Assembly: GCA_051875715.1 (NCBI GenBank) | Contig: JBJEHD010000093.1 | Coordinates: forward strand, 1 to 31,505 | Direction: 5' to 3' | Source of the DNA: DYCT01 sp051875715 | Lineage (GTDB): Bacteria; Bacteroidota; Bacteroidia; Bacteroidales; Bacteroidaceae | Length of the DNA: 31,505 bases | Shown: positions 16,048 to 24,399 of the stretch, piece by piece | Layout of the letters: every line of letters starts with the position of its first letter | How positions within the stretch are numbered: the stretch's first letter is position 1 | Notes under the pieces: model-generated | Databases searched by the model: none | Seen by the model: the letters and a program-made list of their open reading frames with translations, nothing else | Told to the model about the DNA's origin: nothing | Program-made: the position numbers and the translations under genes

Positions 16048-16977
16048 ATGGCTGTAGATCCGGAAAAATGGGGCGTGATATACAATCCCCGAGCAGGCTC
16101 GAGAAAAGTGAAGAAACGTTGGAACGAGATTCGAGCGTACATGGAGAGCAAGCGCATCGCATTCGACTATGTGCACTCCGAAGGTTTTGGCTCGGTAGAA
16201 CGACTGGCCCGGACATTGGCCGCAAACGGCTATCGGACCATCGTAGTCGTCGGGGGCGACGGTGCATTGAACGATGCCATCAACGGTATCATGTCGTCGG
16301 GGGCCGACTTGCGCGAAGAAATAGCGTTAGGCATCATCCCCAATGGAATAGGAAACGATTTTGCCAAATATTGGGGACTTTCGGTCGACAATTACAAACA
16401 AGCCGTGGACTGGATTGCCAACAACCGCCGACGAAAAGTCGACGTAGGGTACTGCTCTTACTTCGACGGACAGAAACACTGCCGTCGCTATTTCCTCAAC
16501 GCAGTCAACATCGGACTGGGCGCACGCATCGTACGCATTACCGACCGAACCAAACGATTCTGGGGAGTGAAGTACATGGCTTATTTGGCAGCCCTCTTCC
16601 TGCTCTTCTTTGAACGGAAACTATTCCGCTCGCACTTACGCATCAACGAAGACCACATCCGAGGACGGGTAATGACCGTTTGCGTAGGCAGTGCGACAGG
16701 ATATGGACAGACCCCGAGCGCCGTACCCTACAATGGCTGGCTGGATGTGTCGATCATCTATCGTCCCGGATTGCTGCAACTCGTATCCGGGCTTTGGCTC
16801 CTTATCAAGGGACGCATCCTCAACCACAAGATGGTGAAATGCTACCGGACAAAACGAGTTCGTGTGCTGCGTGCGCAAAATGCATCCGTCGATGCCGATG
16901 GACGCATCTTGCCCAATCATTTTCCCTTAGAAATAGGCATCATGCCCGAAGCCATCACAATCATTATACCTGACTAA
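16048..16977 (+). CDS. Diacylglycerol-kinase-family lipid kinase
   Basis: 309 aa with start ATG at 16048; an ATG at 16018 inside miaA would add ten residues. It begins EKWGVIYNPRAGSRKVKKRW, has the DAGK catalytic glycine motif VVGGDGALNDAINGI (GGDG at 69-72) and IIPNGIGNDFAKYWG (97-110), then GSATGYGQTPSAVPYNGWLD. This is the YegS/BmrU-type family that phosphorylates diacylglycerol or related lipids with ATP at the inner face of the membrane. The lipid substrate is not evident from sequence. Its position between miaA and kdsA, 12 bp before the latter, suggests co-transcription. Confidence 0.9.
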   Translation: MAVDPEKWGVIYNPRAGSRKVKKRWNEIRAYMESKRIAFDYVHSEGFGSVERLARTLAANGYRTIVVVGGDGALNDAINGIMSSGADLREEIALGIIPNGIGNDFAKYWGLSVDNYKQAVDWIANNRRRKVDVGYCSYFDGQKHCRRYFLNAVNIGLGARIVRITDRTKRFWGVKYMAYLAALFLLFFERKLFRSHLRINEDHIRGRVMTVCVGSATGYGQTPSAVPYNGWLDVSIIYRPGLLQLVSGLWLLIKGRILNHKMVKCYRTKRVRVLRAQNASVDADGRILPNHFPLEIGIMPEAITIIIPD

Positions 16978-16989
16978 AAATTGAAAACA

Positions 16990-17796
16990 ATGACTATAGA
17001 CATCTTAAAAGACAAAAGGCCCGACCGCTTCTTCCTGCTGGCCGGGCCTTGCGTAATCGAAGGCGAAGACATGGCGCTTCGCATTGCAGAACGTATTGTA
17101 AAGACAACCGAGCGCCTTCAGATTCCTTATGTATTCAAAGGTTCGTACCGCAAAGCCAATCGTTCGCGCATCGACTCGTTTACAGGAATCGGAGACGAGA
17201 AAGCCTTGCGAATCCTGCGTAAAGTAGGGGACACGTTCGGCATTCCTGTCGTAACGGATATTCATGCTGCATCGGAAGCAGAAATGGCTGCTGCATACGT
17301 CGATATACTGCAAATTCCGGCTTTCCTCTGTCGGCAGACCGACCTGTTGCTGGCTGCTGCGCAGACGGGCAAGGTAGTCAATATCAAAAAAGGACAATTC
17401 CTCTCGCCTCAAGCCATGCGCTTTGCGGCCGACAAGGTGGTAGAGGCAGGAAATCCCCGTGTGATGCTGACAGAACGGGGCACCACTTTTGGTTATCAGG
17501 ATTTGGTGGTAGACTTCCGTGGCATCCCGGAAATGCAAACCTTTGGTTTCCCCGTCATAATGGATTGCACCCATTCGCTGCAGCAACCCAATCAGACCAG
17601 TGGCGTAACAGGCGGAATGCCCGCACTGATTGAGACCATCGCCAAAGCCGCCATAGCAGTAGGGGCCGACGGACTTTTCCTCGAAACGCACGAAAATCCA
17701 TCAATCGCCAAAAGCGATGGCGCCAATATGCTGCAACTCGACTTGCTGGATGATATGCTGACACGTTTGATACGTGTACGTGAAGCGGTTTGCTAA
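16990..17796 (+). CDS. kdsA: 3-deoxy-8-phosphooctulonate synthase (Kdo-8-P synthase)
   Basis: 268 aa starting at ATG 16990. It condenses phosphoenolpyruvate with arabinose 5-phosphate to give Kdo 8-phosphate for LPS inner core. Seen: AGPCVIEGED (19-28), KGSYRKANRSR, NIKKGQFLSPQAM, ERGTTFGY, MDCTHSLQQPNQ, LETHENPSIAKSDGAN. The Cys of GPCVIE (Cys21), with His in THSLQ, Glu in LETHE and Asp in KSDGAN, is the ligand set of the metal-dependent class; the E. coli-type metal-free class has Asn at the Cys position. So this is most likely a metal-dependent enzyme. It is last in the miaA operon, and its terminator overlaps the convergent crp-like gene. Confidence 0.95.
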   Translation: MTIDILKDKRPDRFFLLAGPCVIEGEDMALRIAERIVKTTERLQIPYVFKGSYRKANRSRIDSFTGIGDEKALRILRKVGDTFGIPVVTDIHAASEAEMAAAYVDILQIPAFLCRQTDLLLAAAQTGKVVNIKKGQFLSPQAMRFAADKVVEAGNPRVMLTERGTTFGYQDLVVDFRGIPEMQTFGFPVIMDCTHSLQQPNQTSGVTGGMPALIETIAKAAIAVGADGLFLETHENPSIAKSDGANMLQLDLLDDMLTRLIRVREAVC

Positions 17797-17805
17797 GCAT
17801 ATACG

Positions 17806-17845
17806 GAAGAAGGTCAGCCTATCTTGCTGATCTTCTTCAATTTTT
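17806..17845 (+). terminator. kdsA terminator embedded in the 3' end of the Crp/Fnr gene
   Basis: GAAGAAGGTCAGC (17806-17818) pairs with GCTGATCTTCTTC (17826-17838) with one G-U pair and a 7-nt loop, followed by AATTTTT. It begins 10 bp after kdsA. The right arm and loop lie inside the last codons of the convergent gene (KKISKIG and stop). The minus-strand side lacks a T run, so it works mainly for kdsA. Confidence 0.85.
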
Positions 17846-18515
17846 CTTCATCGATGAGTTTGATTTTACGTCCGTCGATTGCTATCAACTTCTCGTTTGC
17901 GAAATTAGACAACGTACGAATGGCATTGCTGGTCGTCATGTTGGACAGGTTGGCAAGATCCTCGCGCGATAAATAAATGCTGAGCGTAGATTGGTCTTCC
18001 TCCAACCCATAGTTCTCTTTCAGGAATAAAAGCGATTCGGCCAAACGGCCGCGTATATGCTTTTGCGTAAGATTCACCGTACGGGCATCCGAAACACCCA
18101 AATCCTTGGATAACTGCACAATGAAGAATTGAGCCAGATTGTTATTCTGCTGCACCAATTCACGGATGACGGTCATGGGAATCAAGCATAGCGTAGAGGG
18201 TTCGAAGGCAGCCGCAGCTGTCACATAATCTTCTTGAGCAAAGTAGGCCCGATAACCAAAATATTCTTTGGGCTTCACCATACGGATAATTTGGCTTCGT
18301 CCGCCAACACCGTCTTTATATATCTTGACCTTACCGCTGAGCAAGCACATCATAAGCGTAGGAGACTCGCCTTCACAATAGATGGTTTCATTCTTTTTGT
18401 ACCGTTGTATCGTAAAATGAGCGGAAAGATACGCCCTCTGCTCCTCGGTCAACGGATTCCATAAATCCGAAATAATCCCCGCTATCTCAGTCTCTGTCAG
18501 TTCCTTTTTTACCAT
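17814..18515 (-). CDS. Crp/Fnr family transcriptional regulator
   Basis: 233 aa. Residues about 20-135 form a cyclic-nucleotide-binding-like beta roll (YKKNETIYCEGE, LLSGKVKIYKDG, KEYFGYRAYFAQE), and 150-233 a winged helix with recognition helix region LSREDLANLSNMTTSNAIRT (182-201). There is no N-terminal Cys cluster like that of FNR, so direct Fe-S oxygen sensing is unlikely; the ligand is unknown. The gene is single, convergent with kdsA, and has its own promoter at 18546-18553. Targets cannot be predicted from the window. Confidence 0.9.
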   Translation of the reverse strand: MVKKELTETEIAGIISDLWNPLTEEQRAYLSAHFTIQRYKKNETIYCEGESPTLMMCLLSGKVKIYKDGVGGRSQIIRMVKPKEYFGYRAYFAQEDYVTAAAAFEPSTLCLIPMTVIRELVQQNNNLAQFFIVQLSKDLGVSDARTVNLTQKHIRGRLAESLLFLKENYGLEEDQSTLSIYLSREDLANLSNMTTSNAIRTLSNFANEKLIAIDGRKIKLIDEEKLKKISKIG

Positions 18516-18545
18516 TTAGATGCTTTCAAACCATGTTCTACAGCA

Positions 18546-18553
18546 CAAATGTA
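18546..18553 (-). promoter_or_regulatory. -7 promoter element of the Crp/Fnr gene
   Basis: On the minus strand this reads TACATTTG, a perfect TAnnTTTG, about 30 bp before the ATG at 18515. No clear TTTG -33 element is visible. Confidence 0.6.
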
Positions 18554-18829
18554 GAAATAAAAGTACTAAGTTGTATCATTCCATGAAGAAAAAATGAGTA
18601 TGGCTCGGAATTTGCCAATTCGAAATATTCACAAAGAGCACACAACCCCTATGATTTATCACCAATCCATCTGTTATAGACACAATCCAATCCATAAGGC
18701 ATTAGGAGGAGAGGGCAGGGGATAACTGCCTTGTACACGAAAGAAAGAATGTAATTGAGGTAATTGAGGAATAAATCGCATAAACACAAAAAAAATGGCT
18801 TCATCTATTGTATAATAGATAAAAATGAA
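18554..18829. other. Intergenic region between Crp/Fnr gene and tRNA-Asp
   Basis: No gene seen. It holds an exact tandem duplication TAATTGAGG TAATTGAGG (18752-18769) and a small palindrome ATCTATT-GTAT-AATAGAT (18803-18820) that overlaps the -33 region of the tRNA promoter. Confidence 0.5.
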
Positions 18830-18837
18830 TACCTTTG
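18830..18837 (+). promoter_or_regulatory. -7 promoter element of tRNA-Asp
   Basis: TACCTTTG is a perfect TAnnTTTG. ATTG at 18807-18810 is a one-off match to TTTG with 19-bp spacing. The predicted start is about 35 nt before the mature tRNA. Confidence 0.7.
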
Positions 18838-18879
18838 CACCCGCAATCGAGAGAGATAGCCTACGAAACAAAAAAAGCT

Positions 18880-18956
18880 GGTGCGTTAGTTCAGCTGGTT
18901 AGAATACATGCCTGTCACGCATGGGGTCACGGGTTCGAGTCCCGTACGCACCGCCA
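18880..18956 (+). tRNA. tRNA-Asp (anticodon GTC)
   Basis: The acceptor stem GGTGCGT pairs with ACGCACC. The D arm has GTTCAGCTGGTTAGAAT. The anticodon stem CATGC/GCATG holds loop CTGTCAC with anticodon GTC. The T arm is ACGGG-TTCGAGT-CCCGT, the discriminator is G, and CCA is encoded. All parts are intact at 77 nt. It appears as a single-tRNA transcript with its own promoter and terminator. Confidence 0.97.
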
Positions 18957-18958
18957 GT

Positions 18959-18991
18959 AAAAGCCTTGAGGTCAATGACTTCAGGGCTTTT
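18959..18991 (+). terminator. Terminator after tRNA-Asp
   Basis: AAAAGCCTTGAGGTCA (18959-18974) pairs with TGACTTCAGGGCTTTT (18976-18991) with two G-U pairs; the A-rich 5' side and T-rich 3' side make a bidirectional-looking hairpin, followed by GTCTTATTTATT. It starts 2 nt after the CCA end. Confidence 0.85.
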
Positions 18992-19395
18992 GTCTTATTT
19001 ATTAAGAATAATTACTTGATACACAGGAAGCCAGTAACATTCTCATTTATAAACGACCAGGTTCATCGCTGCAGCCGCTATGTGTTTAGCATGTTCGTCC
19101 TGAGGTCGCTTAGCCGATTATTTGCCTTGTTTTTTTGCCACCTTTTGGTTTAATTTAAAATAAAAACAGCCGCAAACTGCTTTCGAAGGAACACCCAGCA
19201 CAATCCATGAAATCTAAGAAATATAGGCCTATTAGAAATTGGGCAAAGGAAAGCCTTCGAGAAATATGCTTTGATTATCAGTAGAGATTCTGGTACTCCT
19301 AATCAAGAAACCTATCTGTATCATAACCGCTATTATGTTTAATAAACCAAGTATAATCTCTATGATAATCCTCTACTAACCCCGTATCGGCATAT
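18992..19395. other. Intergenic region between tRNA-Asp and dapA
   Basis: About 400 bp without a convincing gene. A 25-codon frame at 19207-19284 (starts MKSKKYRPIRNW) is followed in another frame by an open stretch ending NQETYLYHNRYYV. Together they could be a decayed gene, or chance. I recognise no family. tRNA-flanking regions are common insertion sites, but no attachment-site repeat of the tRNA 3' end was found. Confidence 0.4.
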
Positions 19396-20289
19396 TTAAC
19401 AACGAATATTTAGTTCCCCCAAGATTTTACGCATCTTTTCAAAAGTGGTAATTCTCGTAGGCACCAACGGCAATCTCAGTTTGTTTTCTATAAGTCCCAT
19501 GGCATGTAACATCGCCTTCACTCCGGCTGGATTGCCATCTACAAACAATAAACTGAATAATTCCGTAAAACGATGATGGATAGTGAGCGCATTCGCATAG
19601 TCTCCGGCCAAGGCCAATCTTGTCATACGGCTAAATTCACGTGGAAAAGCATTCCCGATAACAGATATCACACCCACGGCTCCTAATGTAATCAATGGGA
19701 AGGTAATCCCATCATCTCCCGAAATTACATCAAAGTTGGCAGGCTTGTTCTTAATTATATCATCCATTTGAGTGATATTTCCAGAAGCCTCCTTAATGGC
19801 AATCACATTTTTGAATTCCCGGGCAATACGCAAGGTCGTTTCTGCCGTCATGTTTACACCGGTTCTTCCAGGGACATTATACAAGACGATTGGCAACTCT
19901 GTAGCCTTTGCAATGGCCGCATAATGTTGGTAAATGCCCTCTTGAGACGGCTTATTATAATAAGGTACTGCTACTAAAACGGCATCCACTCCTGTCAAAT
20001 CTTCCTCTCTCAATGTTTTTACTACCGTATTGGTGCAGTTGCTGCTAATGCCCAATAAAATAGGTATCTTTCCATTTACCCGTTCTACAGCAATATCTTT
20101 TATTTTCCTCTTCTCCGCAGACGTTAATGTGGGAGTCTCAGCCGTAGTACCCAGGACGCACAAGAAATCAGTCCCGTTTTGCAACTGATAGTCAATCAGG
20201 CGCACCAAAGCTTCATAGTCCACGCTCTCGTCCTCCTTGAAGGGGGTAATGAGAGCAACCCCCATGCCTCTCAACCTTGTTTGTATCAT
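19396..20289 (-). CDS. dapA: 4-hydroxy-tetrahydrodipicolinate synthase
   Basis: 297 aa with start at 20289 (MIQTRLRGMGVALITPF); the longer frame to 20331 crosses the promoter and is rejected. It condenses pyruvate with aspartate semialdehyde in the lysine/diaminopimelate pathway, feeding peptidoglycan. Seen: LGTTAETPTL (46-55, Thr pair of the proton relay), LYNVPGRTG (Tyr137, Arg142), and IAIKEASGN with Schiff-base Lys166. Length is typical. It is cytoplasmic and a homotetramer in the family. It lies downstream of ligA on the same strand but has its own promoter. Confidence 0.95.
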   Translation of the reverse strand: MIQTRLRGMGVALITPFKEDESVDYEALVRLIDYQLQNGTDFLCVLGTTAETPTLTSAEKRKIKDIAVERVNGKIPILLGISSNCTNTVVKTLREEDLTGVDAVLVAVPYYNKPSQEGIYQHYAAIAKATELPIVLYNVPGRTGVNMTAETTLRIAREFKNVIAIKEASGNITQMDDIIKNKPANFDVISGDDGITFPLITLGAVGVISVIGNAFPREFSRMTRLALAGDYANALTIHHRFTELFSLLFVDGNPAGVKAMLHAMGLIENKLRLPLVPTRITTFEKMRKILGELNIRC

Positions 20290-20319
20290 AATTAAAATAC
20301 TATCGCTATAAAATGAATA

Positions 20320-20327
20320 CAAAAGTA
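20320..20327 (-). promoter_or_regulatory. -7 promoter element of dapA
   Basis: On the minus strand this reads TACTTTTG, a perfect TAnnTTTG, about 30 bp before the ATG at 20289. It supports the shorter start. No perfect -33 TTTG at the expected spacing. Confidence 0.65.
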
Positions 20328-20391
20328 GCATAAATTCCCGAATAGCATACCACCTTTTCTTGTTTTTCTTTGTAATGCTTACGAATCTACG

Positions 20392-22392
20392 CTATTCTTG
20401 AATCAACAGTAAGAATTGTTCCTCATTTAATATTTCTATTCCCAACTGATGCGCCTTCTGTAATTTGCTGGGACCCATATTCATCCCTGCCAGGATAAAC
20501 GAGGTTTTGGATGAAATGCTGCTTGCATTTTTTCCGCCATTCTTTTCTATCATTTCTTTGTATTCTTCCCTTGAGTGATGTACAAACACCCCGCTGATAA
20601 CAATGGACTTTCCTGCCAATCTGTCAGTGTTTCCCTCATTGGATTTCTGTGTAGCTTCCATTTGTACCCCTGCGTCCTTTAAACGCTGAATCAGTTGACG
20701 ATTCCTGTCGTTGGCAAAATATGAAATGACATTTTGAGCGATTTTCTCTCCAATCTCATCAACAGATACAAGCGACTCATAATCGGCTTGTGCAAGCTTT
20801 TCTATTGAAGGAAAGGCTTTTGAGAGAATTTTAGCCACTGTTTCTCCCACAAAACGGATTCCTAAAGCATAAAGCACACGTTCGAAAGGTACTTCTTTCG
20901 ATTGCTCGATGGCTTTTACCATGTTCACGGCCGACCGATGTCCCATACGTTCCTGGACTTCTATGTCCTCCACCTTCAAGTCATATAAATCTGCTATATC
21001 ATGAATCAATCCTGCCTGAAAAAACAGATCTACGGTTTCCGGTCCCAGTTTGTCTATATTCATCGCCTTACGACTGATATAGTGTTCTATCTTGCCTTTT
21101 ATTTGCGGTGAACACCCTAATTCATTTGGGCAGTAAAATGCAGTTTCTCCCTCATATCTTACTAATTTACTATGACATTCTGGACAATTCTCTATAAAAG
21201 AAACTTTGTCGCCTATTAGGATTCTATCTTCCTTGTTAACTCCTGTAATCTTAGGAATGATTTCTCCTCCTTTTTCCACATAGACGAGGTCGCCTATATG
21301 CAAGTCCAGGGCTTCTATAATATCTGCATTGTGCAAAGATGCACGCTTCACAATTGTTCCGGACAATAGAACCGGATCAAGATTTGCCACCGGAGTGATT
21401 ATGCCGGTACGTCCTACCTGATATGAGACCGAATTCAAACGGGTTAGGGCTCTTTCTGCTTGAAATTTGTAGGCGATTGCCCATCGTGGAGATTTGGCCG
21501 TATAACCTAATAAGCGTTGTTGACGGAGTGAATTGACCTTCAGTACAATGCCGTCCGTTGCAACAGGAAGGTGTTTTCGTTCTGTATCCCAATATTTAAT
21601 GAAGGCAAATACTTCTTCAAGTGTTTTGCATTTCTTCGTTGCCTCCGATACCTTGAATCCCCATCGAGATGCTCTTTGCAGGTTTTCGTAGTGGCCATCT
21701 TCTGGTAATTCTTCTCCCAAAAGATAGTATAGATACGCATCCAACCTGCGTGAAGCAACCACTGCGGAGTTCTGCAACTTTAAGGTTCCGGCAGCAGCAT
21801 TACGCGGATTGGCGAACAGCGGTTCCTCACGAAGTTCCCTTTCCTTATTTAGTGCATCGAATACCGACCATGGCATCAGGATTTCTCCACGTATTTCAAA
21901 TGTCTGTGGATAATCATTGCCATGCAAAACAAGAGGAATTGTCTTGATAGTCTTTACGTTATCCGTAACGACATCGCCTACATTCCCGTCGCCACGTGTG
22001 ACAGCCTGCACTAACTTACCGTCCACATACGTTAACGAAATGGAAGTTCCATCATATTTCAGTTCGCAACATATCTCAAATTCCTCGTCCAAAAGTTTCT
22101 TCACACGATTATAAAAATCACTCACTTCTCCTTCTGAGTAAGTATTCGACAAAGACAGCATGGGGTATTTGTGTGCAACCTGCTCGAAATTCTTGTTCAA
22201 ATCGCTGCCTACACGTACGGATGGGGAGTTTTCATCCTGATATTCAGGATGAAGTTCTTCTAACCGTTGTAATTCATGCATTAATTGGTCGAAGTCGTAA
22301 TCAGAAATCTCCGGAGCATTCAGCACATAATAATTGTAATTGTGCCTATGGAGTTCGGTTCGCAGTTGATCTATTCTTTCGATATCCGTCAT
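20392..22392 (-). CDS. ligA: NAD-dependent DNA ligase
   Basis: 666 aa. It seals nicks in duplex DNA using NAD. Domains in order: Ia (YNYYVLNAPEISDYDFDQL, residues 19-37, NMN binding); adenylation domain with the active-site KYDG (Lys112); OB fold after about 310; Cys4 zinc finger (CPECHSKL ... FYCPNELGC, about 400-430); helix-hairpin-helix repeats (GIRFVGETVAKIL region); and a C-terminal BRCT domain (about 590-666, GKSIVISGVF ... SFILAGMNMGPSKLQKA). All parts needed for activity are present and the length is normal. It is divergent from trmD across a 90-bp gap with two promoters. Confidence 0.97.
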   Translation of the reverse strand: MTDIERIDQLRTELHRHNYNYYVLNAPEISDYDFDQLMHELQRLEELHPEYQDENSPSVRVGSDLNKNFEQVAHKYPMLSLSNTYSEGEVSDFYNRVKKLLDEEFEICCELKYDGTSISLTYVDGKLVQAVTRGDGNVGDVVTDNVKTIKTIPLVLHGNDYPQTFEIRGEILMPWSVFDALNKERELREEPLFANPRNAAAGTLKLQNSAVVASRRLDAYLYYLLGEELPEDGHYENLQRASRWGFKVSEATKKCKTLEEVFAFIKYWDTERKHLPVATDGIVLKVNSLRQQRLLGYTAKSPRWAIAYKFQAERALTRLNSVSYQVGRTGIITPVANLDPVLLSGTIVKRASLHNADIIEALDLHIGDLVYVEKGGEIIPKITGVNKEDRILIGDKVSFIENCPECHSKLVRYEGETAFYCPNELGCSPQIKGKIEHYISRKAMNIDKLGPETVDLFFQAGLIHDIADLYDLKVEDIEVQERMGHRSAVNMVKAIEQSKEVPFERVLYALGIRFVGETVAKILSKAFPSIEKLAQADYESLVSVDEIGEKIAQNVISYFANDRNRQLIQRLKDAGVQMEATQKSNEGNTDRLAGKSIVISGVFVHHSREEYKEMIEKNGGKNASSISSKTSFILAGMNMGPSKLQKAHQLGIEILNEEQFLLLIQE

Positions 22393-22416
22393 AGTCTATT
22401 CCTTTAAAGAATGGGA

Positions 22417-22424
22417 CAAAAATA
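22417..22424 (-). promoter_or_regulatory. -7 promoter element of ligA
   Basis: On the minus strand this reads TATTTTTG, a perfect TAnnTTTG, 24 bp before the ligA ATG at 22392. Confidence 0.6.
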
Positions 22425-22456
22425 CGCAAATTATCGGGTATAAGTAGAGAAATTCG

Positions 22457-22464
22457 TACTTTTG
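22457..22464 (+). promoter_or_regulatory. -7 promoter element of trmD
   Basis: TACTTTTG is a perfect TAnnTTTG, 18 bp before the ATG at 22483, so the leader would be only about 12 nt. Confidence 0.65.
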
Positions 22465-22482
22465 CAGAAAACATACGATTCA

Positions 22483-23163
22483 ATGCGCATAGATATTATT
22501 ACCGTTTTGCCCGAAATGATTGAAGGATTCTTCAATTACTCCATTATGAAAAGGGCGCAAAATAAACAAATCGCAGAAATATTCATACACAATCTCCGAG
22601 ACTATACTGTAGATCGTTATAGGAAAGTAGATGACTATCCGTTTGGTGGATGTGCTGGCATGGTGATGAAGATAGAACCTATCGACCGTTGTATCTCCAG
22701 TCTCAAAGCAGAACGGACGTATGACGAAGTCATTTTCACGACTCCGGATGGAGAGCAGTTCAATCAAAAAATGGCCAATACGCTTTCATTAGCCAACAAC
22801 CTCATTATTCTTTGCGGCCATTTCAAAGGAATTGATTACAGAATACGAGAGCACCTCATTACAAAAGAAATAAGTATCGGCGATTATGTGTTGACCGGAG
22901 GCGAATTGGCTGCCGCAGTAATAGCAGATGCCATCGTTCGCATTATACCCGGAGTTATTTCCGATGAGCAATCCGCTCTGTCTGATTCTTTTCAAGATAA
23001 TTTGTTGGCTCCCCCTGTCTATACTCGCCCTGCCAACTACAACGGATGGCAAGTTCCGGAAATCCTTCTTTCCGGCCATGAAGCAAAAATAAGAGATTGG
23101 GAGTTTCAGCAATCATTGGAACGCACCAAGCGGCTAAGGCCCGATTTGTTGCAAGATAAATAA
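22483..23163 (+). CDS. trmD: tRNA (guanine-N1)-methyltransferase
   Basis: 226 aa starting MRIDIITVLPEM; an upstream non-ATG extension overlaps the promoter and is rejected. It methylates N1 of G37 in tRNAs with G36 using S-adenosylmethionine, guarding against frameshifting. Seen: YPFGGCAGMVMKIEP (the usual YPFGGGAGM motif with one Gly to Cys change), CGHFKGIDYRI, and the trefoil-knot motif EISIGDYVLTGGELAA. Length fits the family. In many bacteria trmD sits in a ribosomal operon (rpsP-rimM-trmD-rplS); here it stands alone. Confidence 0.95.
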   Translation: MRIDIITVLPEMIEGFFNYSIMKRAQNKQIAEIFIHNLRDYTVDRYRKVDDYPFGGCAGMVMKIEPIDRCISSLKAERTYDEVIFTTPDGEQFNQKMANTLSLANNLIILCGHFKGIDYRIREHLITKEISIGDYVLTGGELAAAVIADAIVRIIPGVISDEQSALSDSFQDNLLAPPVYTRPANYNGWQVPEILLSGHEAKIRDWEFQQSLERTKRLRPDLLQDK

Positions 23164-23190
23164 TCACAACATAAAAATGATTTGATGAGA

Positions 23191-23223
23191 GGAAAATGAC
23201 ATTGTACCATTTTCCTTTTTTTT
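23191..23223 (+). terminator. trmD terminator
   Basis: GGAAAATG (23191-23198) pairs with CATTTTCC (23208-23215), 9-nt loop, followed by eight T. It starts 27 bp after the trmD stop. Confidence 0.85.
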
Positions 23224-23398
23224 CTTGTACTGAATTTCCCCTCAGACCTGGAAATTCTTCATGTAAAGATAATCTTTGGTTATTGTGAGGTTGTTTTTTT
23301 TATCACTCTTTTTTCTCTGTTTGGGCTTTTCCAAGGATATGTTTATAAATCGAAGGCACATGACGGCTCATCCCCGTGTTTTGCTGTCATAGAAAACA

Positions 23399-23438
23399 AA
23401 TCTGGCATGCAGCTTCAACAGAAGGCGCATGCCAGATT
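23399..23438 (-). terminator. pyrKD operon terminator
   Basis: A perfect 12-bp stem AATCTGGCATGC / GCATGCCAGATT (23399-23410 / 23427-23438) with a 16-nt loop. Read on the minus strand it is followed by TTTGTTTTC. It lies about 45 bp after the pyrD stop. The rest of the gap (23224-23398) shows nothing I recognise. Confidence 0.8.
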
Positions 23439-23484
23439 ACTATCATATATCTCGTTAGAGACTAATAACTATGTGCGAATGGTA

Positions 23485-24399
23485 TTAGTTTGTTTCCAAT
23501 GCACCTATGATATCGGTGACTGATGCATAATTATGTCGATTTAGGTAGTCATTTATTCCTTCCACAACTTTTACAGTTACGGCCGGATCAATAAAATTTG
23601 CGGTACCTATTTCTACAGCTGAAGCACCAACAAGAAGAAATTCTACAGCATCTTTCCAGTTCATGATTCCCCCCAATCCGATGACAGGAATATTTACCGC
23701 ATGAGCCACTTGCCAAACCATACGGAGAGCGATTGGCTTCACTGCGGCTCCGCTCATTCCTCCCGTAATCGTAGAAAGCAATGGGCGTCGGCGTTCTGCA
23801 TCCACCGCCATTCCTAACAACGTATTAATGAGAGAAACGCTGTCTGCCCCTGCATCTTCTACGGCTTTTGCAATCTCCGCAATATCCGTGACATTCGGTG
23901 ACAATTTCACAATCAGTGTCTTTTTGTAAGCAGAACGTACGGCTTTTACAACTTCGTGCGCATCTTTTGCTGACACACCAAAAGCCATTCCTCCTTGCTT
24001 CACATTGGGGCATGAGATGTTCAATTCAATAGCAGGAATTTTGTCAAGTTCATTAATAATCTCTGCTGTCTTGACATAGTCTTCGATTGCTGAACCCGAA
24101 ACATTCACAATCATGTTGGTTTGGATGTCCTTAATACGAGGATAGATCTGCTCTGCGAAATACTCAACACCCTTATTCTGCAGTCCTACAGCATTTAACA
24201 TCCCTGAAGGTGTCTCGGCCATACGTGGATATGGATTTCCTTCCCGATGATGAAGAGTGGTCCCCTTTACAATTATACCCCCTATTCGCGACAAATCTAC
24301 AAAATCTGCAAATTCTTCACCGTATCCAAACGTTCCTGATGCCGTCATGACAGGGTTCTTCAGTTGAAGTTCCCCAATATTTACATTTAAATTTGCCAT
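23485..24399 (-). CDS. pyrD: Dihydroorotate dehydrogenase B, catalytic subunit
   Basis: 304 aa. It oxidises dihydroorotate to orotate in pyrimidine synthesis with FMN. Seen: NPVMTASGTFGYG, the FMN/substrate motif NISCPN (127-132) with Cys130 at the catalytic-base position of class 1 enzymes (class 2 has Ser), the Lys-containing VKLSPN, and GLGGIMNWKDAVEFL for phosphate binding. The adjacent pyrK makes this class 1B, which passes electrons to NAD. The start overlaps the end of pyrK by 13 bp, so translation is probably coupled. Confidence 0.93.
   Translation of the reverse strand: MANLNVNIGELQLKNPVMTASGTFGYGEEFADFVDLSRIGGIIVKGTTLHHREGNPYPRMAETPSGMLNAVGLQNKGVEYFAEQIYPRIKDIQTNMIVNVSGSAIEDYVKTAEIINELDKIPAIELNISCPNVKQGGMAFGVSAKDAHEVVKAVRSAYKKTLIVKLSPNVTDIAEIAKAVEDAGADSVSLINTLLGMAVDAERRRPLLSTITGGMSGAAVKPIALRMVWQVAHAVNIPVIGLGGIMNWKDAVEFLLVGASAVEIGTANFIDPAVTVKVVEGINDYLNRHNYASVTDIIGALETN

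Noticed and set aside
18908..19153. 81-codon frame starting inside tRNA-Asp
   Set aside because: It overlaps the tRNA and its terminator hairpin and has no recognisable protein features.
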